Shown here piece by piece: positions 47,437-60,046 of a stretch of 64,000 bases of DNA. How positions within the stretch are numbered: the stretch's first letter is position 1; each line of letters opens with the position of its first letter. The notes under the pieces are model-generated. The model was not told the DNA's origin, did no database searches, and saw only the letters and a program-made list of their open reading frames with translations. Source of the DNA: Tetragonia tetragonoides (lineage: Eukaryota > Streptophyta > Magnoliopsida > Caryophyllales > Aizoaceae); the NCBI GenBank assembly GCA_038025085.1, contig CM076146.1, forward strand, positions 18,512,001 to 18,576,000, in the 5' to 3' direction. Both the position numbers and the translations under genes were made by a program.

Positions 47437-48343
47437 GATTACACCCCAAAGGTGGATAGCAGCTGGTACTGGCTCATGCTCCTCAAGCTGCGTGACAAAT
47501 TTAGCACAAGGCATGATACTCAGGGTAACTAGACTGGCAGTGCCAAGCCATACACTGCCTCTACAGGTTACAGCTTGTTGATGGGTCAAAGGATGAAGTT
47601 TAGACATGCTAATCTGATATGGGGCAACTATAATCTTCCTAGACACAGTTTTATATATTTTGTGGCTTGTTTTGCTGCAAAGAGTTTTGACCAAAGACAG
47701 AATGAAGAAGATGGGGTTCTTTCATGAGGATGATCATTGTTACCACTGTAATAATAGCATGGAAGACATGGACCACCTGTTTTTCAAATGCAGTAGAAGT
47801 GAGGGTATTATAAGCCATATCAAGCAATGGATTGGCTGGAAATCTACTACAATCAGTCAAGGGGCTCCTAAATGGTGCAGCAAGGAGGCCAACAAAATTC
47901 CAGAGATTGTTGTGTGCTGCTGCTATCTCTGTTGTAACTTACCTGGTATGGCAGGAGAGGAACAACACTCATTTTTGGTAGACCCAGGCCACTGATGCCA
48001 CTGTGATTCAGCAGATTAAGCTCATAAACAGAAGCAGGCTGCACGAGGTCAAGTTGCTGAAGCTAAAGGCTAGTGACAGAAGTCTTTATGCTAGAATAAT
48101 GTAGCTTTGCAGTTTAGCTTGTTAGCATGCAGATGTATTTCCTTTGTGTTTCAGTTATGGTTTTTTATAGCTTTGTTAGGCTTTATTGTTATTGGTCTCA
48201 TTCAGTTGTAATCCTTAGAGTGTTTTCAGGATTAAGGTTTAGAGAATACCCTACATAGTAGATGAGTCTCGTCCTTAATTGCCTTCTAGGAGTAAGCCAA
48301 GTTTGCTGAAATGGTAATGAAAGCTAATTCTTACAAAAAAAAG
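47437..48343 (+). mobile_element. 5'-truncated LINE with 17 bp target duplication
   Basis: Flanked by AAGTCGCCAGTCTGTGG (47420-47436) and AAGTCGTCAGTCTGTGG (48344-48360), 16 of 17 bases identical. The right end has a short A tail (CAAAAAAAAG). The plus-strand content is the end of a LINE ORF2: LLQRVLTKDRMKKMGFF and the zf-RVT motif CYHCNNSMEDMDHLFFKC (about 47736-47790), then a damaged tail and a 3' UTR. It sits exactly at the LTR/PBS border of the Tat/Ogre-type element. Confidence 0.9.
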
Positions 48344-48355
48344 AAGTCGTCAGTC

Positions 48356-51065
48356 TGTGGTGCCGGATTCTCGGGTTGTCTGGATTAGGACCCGGGAATT
48401 GTCCCGTAATGCGTTAAGGGGAGCATCCCATGGAAATGACCGATTGAAGGGGTCAATTATTACGGAATCATCATAAGGTTCGAAGTCGCAACCTTGTTAA
48501 ATTGAAATATAAATAAAGGTTCGAAGTCGCCATCTTGTTATAACCCAAACAAGGACGGGTCCCAAAAGGAAAGGGTTTTATAAAAGATTTAAAAGAAAAT
48601 CAATTAAGAAACCCAAAATTGACTCCATTGCGATAAGTCACGAAAATGCTTGTGACTGGTCTACATTACAAAGATTTGGGTTCGGGTTCTAGGTTAGAAG
48701 GTACGGACGTCACTCGGACCAGTCTCCTCCTCCGTACTTAGTACGGAAACTTTACTAATACGTCAAATCCCTTTGAAAGCTTCGAATTTGGTTACATTAT
48801 GCATAAAAATGAAAACATATAAGTTCACATTGTCACACAACATGCTTGCACGCAAATCGAGGCAAATGCCTAAAAACGATGTATTCACTTATGTACAGCG
48901 GGCTTGGATACGCTTATACTGCACTACGTACCAATTATCGTAGGACTTGAATCTACTCATGGATCAAATCCCTAATCGTAGTTCTTGAACGGGGAATTAT
49001 GTCATTAGACTCTTGGGTGCCTCTAAGGCGGATGTGTTCGTTCTTTCCCGTTAGAGGGATATAATCGAGAAACTTATAAGGTGACTCGCTGCTAGAGTCG
49101 AATTTTGACAAGGGAATGACCCAAACGCTTCTTTTTATTCATGAAATTATTTTTAAAATAAACTAGACTCACTAAATAGCTAGACTAGAGGGTTTCATAT
49201 TTTTATCTTTTCATTTGATGATTAAACAAAAATCCTCAAATGAGGAAAGGAAAACTGTTTTGGTGCAAGTCTGAATAGAATTTCGAAAAATCATAACTAA
49301 GTCTTAGAGTAAGAAAATGGAGTGATTTCAAAGCCTAACCTGTTTCATTTTGGGTCCTATTTCTGCTGTAAAAATCTAGAGTTGATACAGTTCATGAGTG
49401 GGACATTATCGTTAAATTACAAGCTTGTGGAATGTAAATTCAGACTTGCGATTCTTGATTTAACTAGAATTAGTTACAAGGATTTAGTGTCCAATATTTA
49501 CACACTTTAAACTAGGTTAGTTTTTGATTATGTACACAAATTTATCGAGAATTATCGTGGACGTTAAGATAATTAACGAAATTAAACAAAAGTCCAACAC
49601 TTCATTCATGATGACAATGTTGATAGAAATATTTCTTTTGGCATATTATTGCTCGGTTTTATTTAATTCGTTACAAATACATTAGAAGTCCAAATCGAGT
49701 AATTCCAAAGTCCAAAATCGTCCAAATCAAGTCTGGCATCCAGTCCAAGAGTCACATTGCATTGAGCTAGTGCAAATCACCATGTTATTTACAGATTATC
49801 AAAGGATATTAATTCTAGACATTAGCTCATTTATCCATTTTTAGAATTTTTTATACTCATTATAACTTCATCAAACTTTTACAGATTCAAGTACATACAT
49901 TGAGGACTGTTACGAAATATTATAAAAAATTAGCGATATCTCAAAGTGAGGTAATTAGGTCATTGTTTATAAAGTAAAAATGTCCTAATGTCCAAACTGT
50001 TCAGCATACTTTCGTCACTAAATAAATCATGGTAAATTCGTTACTTGTCCGAAAGATGCAAACTCGGTCTCTGTAGAAACGTGACAATGTCCTTTACAAA
50101 TTGTCTAGAAATGTCTAAATTTGATTACTAAAAGAGGTTTGTCTAAATTTGGTAAAAATAAGACAAAGGATATATGTTTTGATTTAGGGAGAGTAAGACA
50201 AATTAGAGATAAAGCAAATATTGACAAGAGAGAAAGAAAAGAAGAAAAAAAAGAAGTTAATTTGCTATGTTTGTGTGGTAAACCGGGTATAGAGAGAGAG
50301 AGAGAGAGGGGGGGAGAATTGAGAGAGAATTGGGGTGGGGACTGTTAAAAAAAAAGGAAAAAACATATTAAAAAAAAAAAGCTAGCTTCATGTAAGAAGG
50401 GAGATCATAGGGGGAAGAATTTTTTTTTATTAAATTTATTTTTGGTGGAGGCCCACTGGGGAGGTAATCAAATTTTTTATTTTTTGGCTTTTTTTATTTC
50501 GTTCTTTTCATTATTTATCTCTTTAGTGGGTTTTGCTTTGGGGGTTAGTACATAAAATATTTGGGTTAGAAGTGCTCATTTTTTTACATAGAAGTAACCC
50601 ATGTTTAACACAAAAATGACCCCTATTTATACTAAAGAAATCTGCCTTTGACGCTGAAATGATCTTTACTTAACACTAAAAGTAACCCCTATTGAATTAA
50701 AAGTGACCCCTTTTGAATCAAAAGTCACCCAATTTGAATTAAGAGTGACTCCGATTTATAATAGAGTGACCCCTATTTAACATTAAAAGTGACCCGTTTA
50801 ACATTAAAAGTGACCCACGTTTAATACTAAAAGTGACCTCTTTTGAATTAAAAGTGACCCATTCAACATTAAAAGTGACCTATTTAATATTAAAAGTGAC
50901 ATCTTTTGAATTAAAAATGACCCACGTTTAATACTATGAGTGACCCCTTTATGTTACCCAAAACACACACATTTTTCTATATTAAGCTTTCATAAAATAA
51001 AAATTATTAATTATAAAATTAATAACTAATAAATCAAAAGAGGAGTCAAAATTTTGGGGTCTACA
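48356..51065 (-). repeat. 5' LTR of the Tat/Ogre-type element
   Basis: On the minus strand it starts TGTAGACCCCAAAATTTTG at 51065 and ends CCGGCACCACA at 48356, three bases before the primer site before LINE insertion. About 2.7 kb, noncoding. It includes a GAGAGA run (50290-50310), a T-rich stretch, and a repeat array at 50580-50950. Confidence 0.7.
50580..50950. repeat. Degenerate tandem array of AAAAGTGACCC units in the LTR
   Basis: At least a dozen copies of a theme like TTAAAAGTGACCC spaced about 22-30 bp apart, with AT-rich filler such as TTTGAATTA or GTTTAATACT. It lies in the upstream (U3-like) part of the minus-strand LTR, where transcription factor sites or replication-slippage repeats are common. 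Confidence 0.85.
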
Positions 51066-52020
51066 CTACTGGCTACTACCAAAACTAGAGCAAAATTAAA
51101 CCAAACTCAACTAGCTAATGCAAAAGATCCAAACTTTAACAGTATATGATCACTACTATAACCCACCCAGGTAATCAACCATAAACATCTTATAGTAAAA
51201 CGAGTAAAAATTCACAACTATTGATACTCTAAAATCTGAAATTGAAATTAACAGAATGAAGAGAAGAAGTCACCAAATTTCTTTAAACGATTGAATTTAT
51301 CAAATTGAATGCTAGAATAGAGGATTCGAACCAACACGCATATTTGACGAACAATCTGAACCAAACTTAGTAATCTTAATAAACTAGCTAATTGTATCTG
51401 TATTGAAGAACAAGGGAAATTGAAACAAGTGGATTGAAAGCGTAAACTAATTCAATAATTAAACCCCATCAATTAAACTGTAAATTGATGGCGTACCCTC
51501 AAGCTTTACTTGCCTTGCCTTATATAAACGCTTTCCACATATTGCAACTTTCGTCCCACCCCGTCATGAGATCGATCGATGGATCTTTTGGGCTCATCTG
51601 TCTCAACCCATGAGAAGAGAGAATCAATTGGTAAGTCCTCATCTCTTTTGACAATCGCAATTCAGCCCATAAAAGATGAAACTGATGTAAAGCAATTGCA
51701 GATTATGGTTTTCCTTGATTGAGCGTGAGAGATTAGTGGGCTTCATCCTACTTTGGTGGTGGCTTTGCTGCTCTTCTATTTCTAGGAAGAGAGATGGATA
51801 ATTTTCTGTGACTAGCTTGATGTAACCGACTCACCACAAAGGAAAATAAGATGCAACTTGAGTCCACGTGCTCTTGCTCTCCATTTTGCCTAAGTGGTTC
51901 TAGATGGATTATGTAACACCAAAAGGACTTTGTTCTCTTTGCAGCATTAATGTTCCAGTAGCCTCTGTCCCAAATTGACTTCCTATTTCCCTTCTTTTAT
52001 GGCCTTTTCAACTAGAGCTT
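51066..52020. other. Unclassified AT-rich region
   Basis: No useful open frame. A TATATAAACG word occurs at about 51522 and a GT-rich donor-like GGTAAGTCC near 51630, so a short noncoding or decayed gene cannot be excluded. CACTACTGG at 51064 recalls a CACTA start, but nothing else supports that. Confidence 0.4.
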
Positions 52021-54927
52021 TGTATTACGCCTATTCCCTATAAAAACAAATAAAACAGAATCAAAGTAATATAATGATAAATATTTATAATCAAACTTAT
52101 GGATATTAAGGGTGTAAAAATGTATATTTTTAGGCTCAACACTCATGAATTAGAATTGCCTAATTAATGTGTGGGTTTTTATTTTGGATCTAATTAATTA
52201 TAACTGGGCGAAAATAATAAAAGAGTTTTGTGAAGCCCGAAAATCTTCAGCATTTTTGGGACCATTATTTGTGGCCCCTAGCCGAAAATATGGGGAAGAA
52301 AATCAGTTTTATTCTTCACAAATTTTGTTTCCTAAAAAGTGTGGATATATAAGAGTTTGATTGGATATTTATTTAGGAAGTTAGAGAGAGATAAGGAACG
52401 AGTACATTTAGCAAAAATTTGGTTTCCTAATTAGACTCAACTTCCTCTCACTCATCAACTTAACCAAAACAAAAAAAAAGAAAGAAAAAAAAAGCCCCAC
52501 TCTCTCTCTCTCTACCACACTCATGATCGAAAAAACAAGGGGGAGAAGAAAGAGATTTTCTACTCTTTTATAATTTTTCCTCTTGTCCAAAGTTCATCCT
52601 TTTTAATTACAAGTAAGTGTTTTTATTGTTTTTTGATTATTAAAAGCTTGTTCTTGATTCAAATTTAACGTTTTTATGAACCCTAGCATGTCTATGAGCA
52701 AACCCTAATTTATTTTTTGACCTACGGATGCTAAACTCTAGTATTTTGGATGTTAGAATCATGATTAGGGTTGGATTTGATATTTTTAGTAAATTTGAAT
52801 CAAAGGTTGAATTTTAAATGTTGGATCTTGTAAATTTATTTAACTATGTAAATTGATTAAATAATCAGATTTAATAATTTAAATTTGGATTTGTTAAATT
52901 GATTAACAAAAAAAAGAAACAAAATGAAAAAAGAAAAGGGGGCCACATGGTCGAAGCCTGCGCGATGCACGGCTGGAGCGTCGTCATTGGCGGCCGTGCG
53001 CCGCCAGCCGCCAGTCGGCGCCACCAGCGGGCTGCTGGTGGTGGTAGTTGATGTGTTGGTTTTGGGTGTTAGACTTTTTCTTTACTTGTTGACTTCAATT
53101 ATGGTTTATGGAAAGTTTTCCTAATTTGATTTTTGTAAAAGTTGGTTTGAAAAGTCTTTGAGCATGCATGAGTAATAAAAGTCCAGTGACTTAATTATTT
53201 ATATTTAGGGTGCAAAACCATCTTTACAGCTTAATTAAGAGGTTTTGAGGTTAAAGTATTGACTATTGGTTATTGTGGATTTGTTAGGGTCCGTTGACCG
53301 CACGTGAACGTAAGGAGCTTACGTTGTTTGCCGTGACTTGCCATTTTGCTAAAGGTAATTTCATGTCTACTGGAATTTGTATATTCATTTTCTAATATTG
53401 GATTGAGATTTTCGTTCATACTTGGTTGTTGACAAGGGATAATAGTTATCTATTTCCTTATGATAACTCGTATGGAATTATGAGATAGTGAATACATGTT
53501 GATCAATGTTAGAAATTTACTTGTGTAGCAATGACTACTTGTTGAGTTTCATGTTATATGATAATGCATGTTAATCTTTGTAATTACGTGGAGTAATTAT
53601 TTGTGATATTGAACTAAAGATATGATAAATATTTATTCAATTTGGATATAGTCTATCGCTATTTGGATCATGTTTGTAGGCATGTTGTTTCAATAAGTTA
53701 ATGTTACTTGACTATTGAATTGGTAAACAATATTGGAAACTTGGAAAAGGTATATTGTTAGGTGATTGTGAATAGGGTGTTGATGCTCATTCATGTGAAA
53801 TTATTGCCATCGGAATTGTGAACTTAAATTGTTCATTTTGTAACTGTTGAGTAGTTATTTGAGATGCCAAGATATGTGTATTACTTGTTATGTGATCACC
53901 ACATAAAAATGATTTGAAAGTTAAGATTTCTTTGGTAATGGATCCACCGAAGGAAGCGAATGGGAATTTTTACTTGAGATATATTGGGCAGGTCTATGTC
54001 TGCGAGTCATAGCCCCAATGTAGTACTTGTATCCATATATGATGATTGGGCAAGTAAGTTTTGTGGATGAAATAGTTCTTCTTGCAAACCTAAGGGTTGA
54101 GAGAGGGTATGCATACTTAGGAAAAAATGAAGTACTTCTAGGGGTCATCTATACTCCGGGATGGTTAATCCCTCTTTTTGCCAATGTGCACTTGACTAAG
54201 ATCTGTTTTGAATCGACTGCGGTTGTTTTGCGATTCATACCATTCTCTTCTCTCCAATGAACTTGGCTAATGGATAATGATAAATATTGGATTTATTATT
54301 TGGTATTCGTGCATGTCTTTAAATTAAAGCATGTTGTGTTTTATTTCTTAAAGCATGATTATTTATTTTAATAAGCATGATGGCTTAACTTGGAGATTTA
54401 GATGGACTATGGGGTTATGAATTACTCAGCGTAGCGAATTGATTGTTTTTCTTTCTACTTGTGTTTGTTGTCCATTTCTCTTCAATGATGGGCCTATGAT
54501 GAACCTATATGGAATTCGTCTATATGGGGTAGTAGATTGACAGGATTTGTAGCTCGTGTTTGGGAGCTAATGAAGGACGACTGAAGAAGATTGTATATCT
54601 TCTAAAATTAATTTATCTTTATCGTTTAGACTTTGGATTTGTATTATTGGGATTTTTATTGTAATGAGATTAATTTTCTTGCATGAGAATTAATAGTTTA
54701 ATATTTCTTATTTCCTTTGGATTATTTGTTTAAGTTTTGTTTGGAAAGATAGTTATTGTTTTTAATTATCTTGTATGCTTGTGGGATTAAAACATTTTGT
54801 TTCTTTCTAGCCTTGTATTTAATTTGAACATTAAATACGGCGGTGACACTTCGGATTTCTAGGATTTTTCCGCTGCAACTCTTGATTTTAAATGGTTTTA
54901 AATTAGACGAAAATTCGGGGTGTTACA
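52021..54927 (+). repeat. LTR of a Ty3/gypsy family, plus orientation
   Basis: It ends GGCGGTGACACTTCGG ... GGGGTGTTACA at 54927. Its first 1.8 kb is similar, in reverse complement, to 58253-59980: shared stretches include the GC-rich block at 52955-53070, GGGTCCGTTGACCGCACG near 53290 and GATATAGTCTATCGCTATTT near 53645. The start TGTATTACGCC at 52021 corresponds to TGTAATACCCC of the minus copy. No primer site follows the right end, so this is a solo or 3' LTR. No matching 5 bp flanks were found (AGCTT left, CCACT right). Confidence 0.75.
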
Positions 54928-56016
54928 CCACTGAACTCTCTACAATAGCTTTTTTCCTTCCTAGGAGTCAACTTTTTAGGTACTACCCTAGGTTCTGCTG
55001 GAGATTTAGGTGCTGTGGGTGCTAGAGATTCAGGTGCTGTGGGTGCTGGTGGTGAGTGTGGTGGTTGTTGTGTTGGTGAGTGTGATGGTTGTTGTGTTGG
55101 TGACTCTGGTGGTTGATGTGGTGGACGGGTGGTGACTGCGTTGGTGACTGTGGTGGTGGTTGTTGTGTTGGTGACTCTGGTGGTTGATGTGATGGTGACT
55201 GTGTTGGTGCCTCTAGTGGTTGATGTGATGGTGACTGTGTTGGTGATTCAGGTGGTTTTTGTGTTGGTGATTGGGTTGGTGACTGTGGTGGTGGTTGTTG
55301 TGTTGGTGAGTGTGGTGGTGACTGTGGTGGTGGTGGTTGTGCTGAGTGTGGTGGTGACTATGGTGGTGCCTTTGAATCAACAATTGTCTGAGTCTCAGGT
55401 GTTTGTTGTTCATGAGAAGGGTTAGACTACAGCTTATTTTTACTTGTCCTAGGGCTACATCTGATTGGGCTTTTCACCAAGTTCTTTTTTTTTTTTGGGG
55501 GGGGGGGGGGGTCTTATGTGCTACATGTTTCACTCTCTTTGGGGGGGTCTTTGGTAAAGGATTGTTTTGGCTTCAAATGATTGTGGGCTCTGGGACTGTG
55601 GGCTGTGTGACTGTTGGATGTGTGACTGTGGGCTCTGTGACTGTGGGCTGTGTGGCTGTGGGCTCTGTGGCTCTTGGGAATTGAAACCCAGCAATGGGAA
55701 CCTCACTAGGATCCACAATTTCTGGTTCATCTATAGAATGAACTGCATAAACATTAATGTAATTGTATTGATTTGCAACGTTTAGCATATTAACACATGA
55801 TTTTTTGTCTACAATCCCCTTCAAACCACCATTATTCAACCCTAACCCAGGTATCTTATACCACATATCAATTCTGCTCCTATACCCAAGTTCTCTCAAA
55901 TCAGTGATGAATTTATTAAATATGAACTCTATCTCAGGAATCATCATCACTTCACATTGTCCTCCCTCATAACACTCAAAATCTGCCCATTCACAAGTTT
56001 GCAGTGGCCTCGCCAA
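54928..56016 (-). pseudogene. PB1-like N-terminal region of a probable MuDR-type transposon protein, with repeat linker
   Basis: The minus-strand frame at 56016-55573 reads WADFECYEGGQCEVMMIPEI, FITDLRELGYRSRIDMWYKI, PGLGLNNGGLKGIVDKKS and INVYAVHSIDEPEIVDPSE. It resembles the PB1-like domain that precedes MuDR-type transposase regions in many plant proteins; this is a by-eye call. It is followed by a Thr/Pro/Gln-rich repeat (PTVTQPTVPEPT) and, to the left, a Pro/Ser/Thr/Gln repeat (PPQSPTQSPTQKPPESPTQ) encoded by a TGGTGACTG-type minisatellite, then PTAPKSPAEPRVVPKKLTPR. The frame is lost between 55400 and 55570 (poly-G tract). At 54927 the LTR cuts the sequence. No transposase catalytic part is present. 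Confidence 0.5.
55020..55380. repeat. GGTGACTGTG-type minisatellite
   Basis: Repeated words GTTGGTGACTGTGGTGG / GTTGGTGACTCTGGTGG with variable spacing. On the minus strand it reads as a Pro/Ser/Thr/Gln-rich protein linker. A related shorter array (GACTGTGGGCTGTGTGACTG) lies at 55590-55675. Confidence 0.85.
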
Positions 56017-57475
<1,459 letters not shown>

Positions 57476-58252
57476 TGTGTATATATGACAGCGATCAGAT
57501 AGAAACCGCTGTTATATAGGCCCTTTAACAGCGGTTGCACATCAACCGCAGTCATAACTCAATTTATTTTATTTTACCATTTCTTTTTTCAAATTTTTAA
57601 CCCATACAACAGTGGTTCCGATTGGGGTGAGCAATGGGACCAAGTATCTGGTTCTAGATTCGGAACCGGTCAGGATCCGGCGGGTCTAGACTTGGAACGA
57701 GTCCCACCGGGACCAGTTCTAGTTCGAGAATTTCGGAACTGGTTGGAACCAGTACCAGTGCCGGGTACTAGTTTTTGGGACCAGGTACCCGCCGGGTACC
57801 CGACAGGACCAATTCCAAGAACCAGTTTATGAGTTTCATACTTTGATGTGGCATTGAGTTTTATTAATTATTGTTTTTGTATTTTCGTTTTTGGTTTATA
57901 ATATTATGATATTGGATAAAATTTAGTAATAGATGGTTTATTAAACAGAGTTGTACAAAATAATATTAAGTTTTGGGGAAAAAGGAGAACAAAAAAGTCT
58001 ATAAAAAAGTGGAAATGGGTACTTGGTCCCGGAACCGGTACCCGCCAGTTCCCGTACCAGTTCCCAAATTTTAGGATCCGTGGTAACCAGTTCCAGTACC
58101 AGTTTTCAGATTTTAGGATCCACCAGTACCAGTTCCAGGTATTTTAGGCGGGTACCCGGCCATCCTTACCCCTAGGTTCCGACCCATACAACAACACTCA
58201 GGGCGGAACCGCTGTTGTATGGGTGTTGTTGTTGATGAATTTTGTTGTAGTA
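57476..58252. mobile_element. CACTA-type transposon terminal region
   Basis: Subterminal words AACCGCTGTT and AACAGCGGTT recur in both orientations (57500-57550 and 58190-58225), with ACCCATACAACA around them. The right end reads AATTTTGTTGTAGT followed by LTR sequence, the reverse complement of (C)ACTACAACAAAATT, a CACTA-like terminus that lacks or has changed its first base. LTR homology resumes exactly at 58253. The opposite terminus was not found, so the element is truncated or rearranged. Confidence 0.6.
57622..58174. mobile_element. hAT-like MITE with 8 bp target duplication
   Basis: 553 bp flanked on both sides by GGTTCCGA (57614-57621 and 58175-58182). Ends are TTGGGGTGAGCAATGG and, in reverse complement, TAGGGGTAAGGATGGC. 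The subterminal regions carry many GGTACCGG / GGTACCCG / CCAGTTCC words in mirrored arrangement around an AT-rich middle (57840-58010). No coding capacity. The 8 bp duplication and the T(A)GGGGTGAGC-type ends point to the hAT superfamily. It lies within the CACTA subterminal repeats. Confidence 0.8.
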
Positions 58253-59980
58253 ACCCTATTCACAACCACCTAACAATATAGATTTTCCAGGCTTCCAATA
58301 TTGTTTACCAAATCAATAGTCAAAATCATATTAACTTATTGACACAACATGCTTACAAACATGATTCAAATAGCGATAGACTATATCCAATTGAACAAAT
58401 ATTAATATATCTTTAGTCCAATAACGCAAATAATTACTCCACTTAATGACAAAGATTGACATGTATCATCATATAACATGAATCCCAACAAGTAGACATG
58501 GCTATCCAAAGTGAATTTTCAACATTTATCACATGCATTCACTATCATATAATTCTATACGAATTATCAGAAGGAAATAAATAACAATTATCCCTTTTAC
58601 CAAAATACTCACAAGTCCAAATATGAATTATCATTCTCAATCCAATACTAGACATGCATATACATAATTCATTAAGACATGAATTACGACAATGAATTAC
58701 CTTTAGCAAAGAGGCAATCCAAACAATCAAACGTAAGCTCCTTACGTTTAGATGCGGTCAACGGGCCCTAACAAATCCACAATAAACCAATAGTCAACAC
58801 TTTGACTTCTAAACCTCTTAATTAAACTTTAAAGGTGATTTAATACCCTTAATTCAAATAATTAAGTTGCTGGAATTTTAATTACTCATGCATACTCAAA
58901 AGTTTCCAAAACAAAATTAACATAAACCAAATTAGAAAATTTCCCAAAACCTAATTGAAGTCAACAAGTCAAAACACAAAACATCACCCAAAACATCACC
59001 TGCGTCACCACCACCAGCGGGGCCCACCACAAGCAGACTTGCTGGTGGTCCGCCGGCTAGCGCCTGGCGGCGCACTGACGCAAGCGACGACCCTGCAGCA
59101 CCGCACGGCTGGGTCGTGCGTCGCGCAGGCTTCGGCCGTGTGACGTCTTAACCTTTTTTTTTCTTTTTATTTGTTAATCAATTTAACAAATTCCAAATCT
59201 AGATTAAACCTGAATAATTAATAAATTTTCAAATTTAATAAAACACAAGATCTAACCTTTTAAACTCAACATTTGATTCAAATTCAACAAAGCATTAAAC
59301 CCAACCCTAATCATGATTCTAACATGCAAAATAGTAGAATCTAGCAAACCCTAGACAAATACATAAAATTAGGGTTTACTCAGAGAAAACTAGGGTTCAT
59401 AAAAACTCATACTTGAATCAAATTTAAAGCTTTTAAGAATCAAAAACTAGTTAAAAACACTTACTTGTAAATTTAGGATCAAAATTGAACAAGAGGATGA
59501 ATTATGAAAGAGAGCCAAAATTCTCTTTCTTCTTCCCTTGTGTTGGTCAACGGTCGTGAGAGAGAGAGAGAGAGAGACGTGACTTTTTTTTGTTTAGTAA
59601 AGTGTCAGTTATTTTGGAAGTAGAGTATATTTAGGAACCCAAATATACTCCTTCTTTCTCACAACTTCTCCTTTCCTAAAATCTCTCCTAAGATCACTCC
59701 TCAATCCACCAATTTAGGAAATAATTTTTATCAAACTAAAACTAATTTTTGGTGCCTCATTTTCGGCCACTTAGCCGAAAATAATGGCCCAAATACTAAG
59801 CCCACCAAAATGTTTTTATTTAATTTGGCCCAATTAGAATTAATTAGGTCCAAAACCAAAACTCAATATTAATTAGGTACTTTAAACATTTATGAGCCCA
59901 ATTAATATTTTAAATCCAAATTTGCATTTTCTTTTTAAGTAATTATTATTCTAAAATGAATAATAAAACGGGGTATTACA
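58253..59980 (-). repeat. LTR of the same family as 52021-54927, minus orientation, truncated
   Basis: On the minus strand it starts TGTAATACCCCG at 59980 right after a PPT, runs through the GC-rich block (58985-59150) and GGGCCCGTTGACCGCATC (58757-58774), and stops at 58253 where the CACTA end begins. Roughly the last 1.1 kb of the LTR, compared with the plus copy, is missing. Confidence 0.78.
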
Positions 59981-59997
59981 TCCTTACCCCCTTAAAA
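59981..59997 (-). other. Polypurine tract before the minus-strand LTR
   Basis: The minus strand reads TTTTAAGGGGGTAAGGA directly before TGTAATACC, preceded by TTTCGAGGATGAAACTTC, the usual end-of-pol phrase in Tekay-type elements. Confidence 0.75.
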
Positions 59998-60046
59998 GAA
60001 GTTTCATCCTCGAAACTTAGGATCACCACCAAAGTGAAGCTAGTTG

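Noticed and set aside
51060..51090. CACTACTGGCTACTACC as the left end of a CACTA element
   Set aside because: It does not match the right terminus ACTACAACAAAATT and overlaps the LTR end of the Tat/Ogre-type element.
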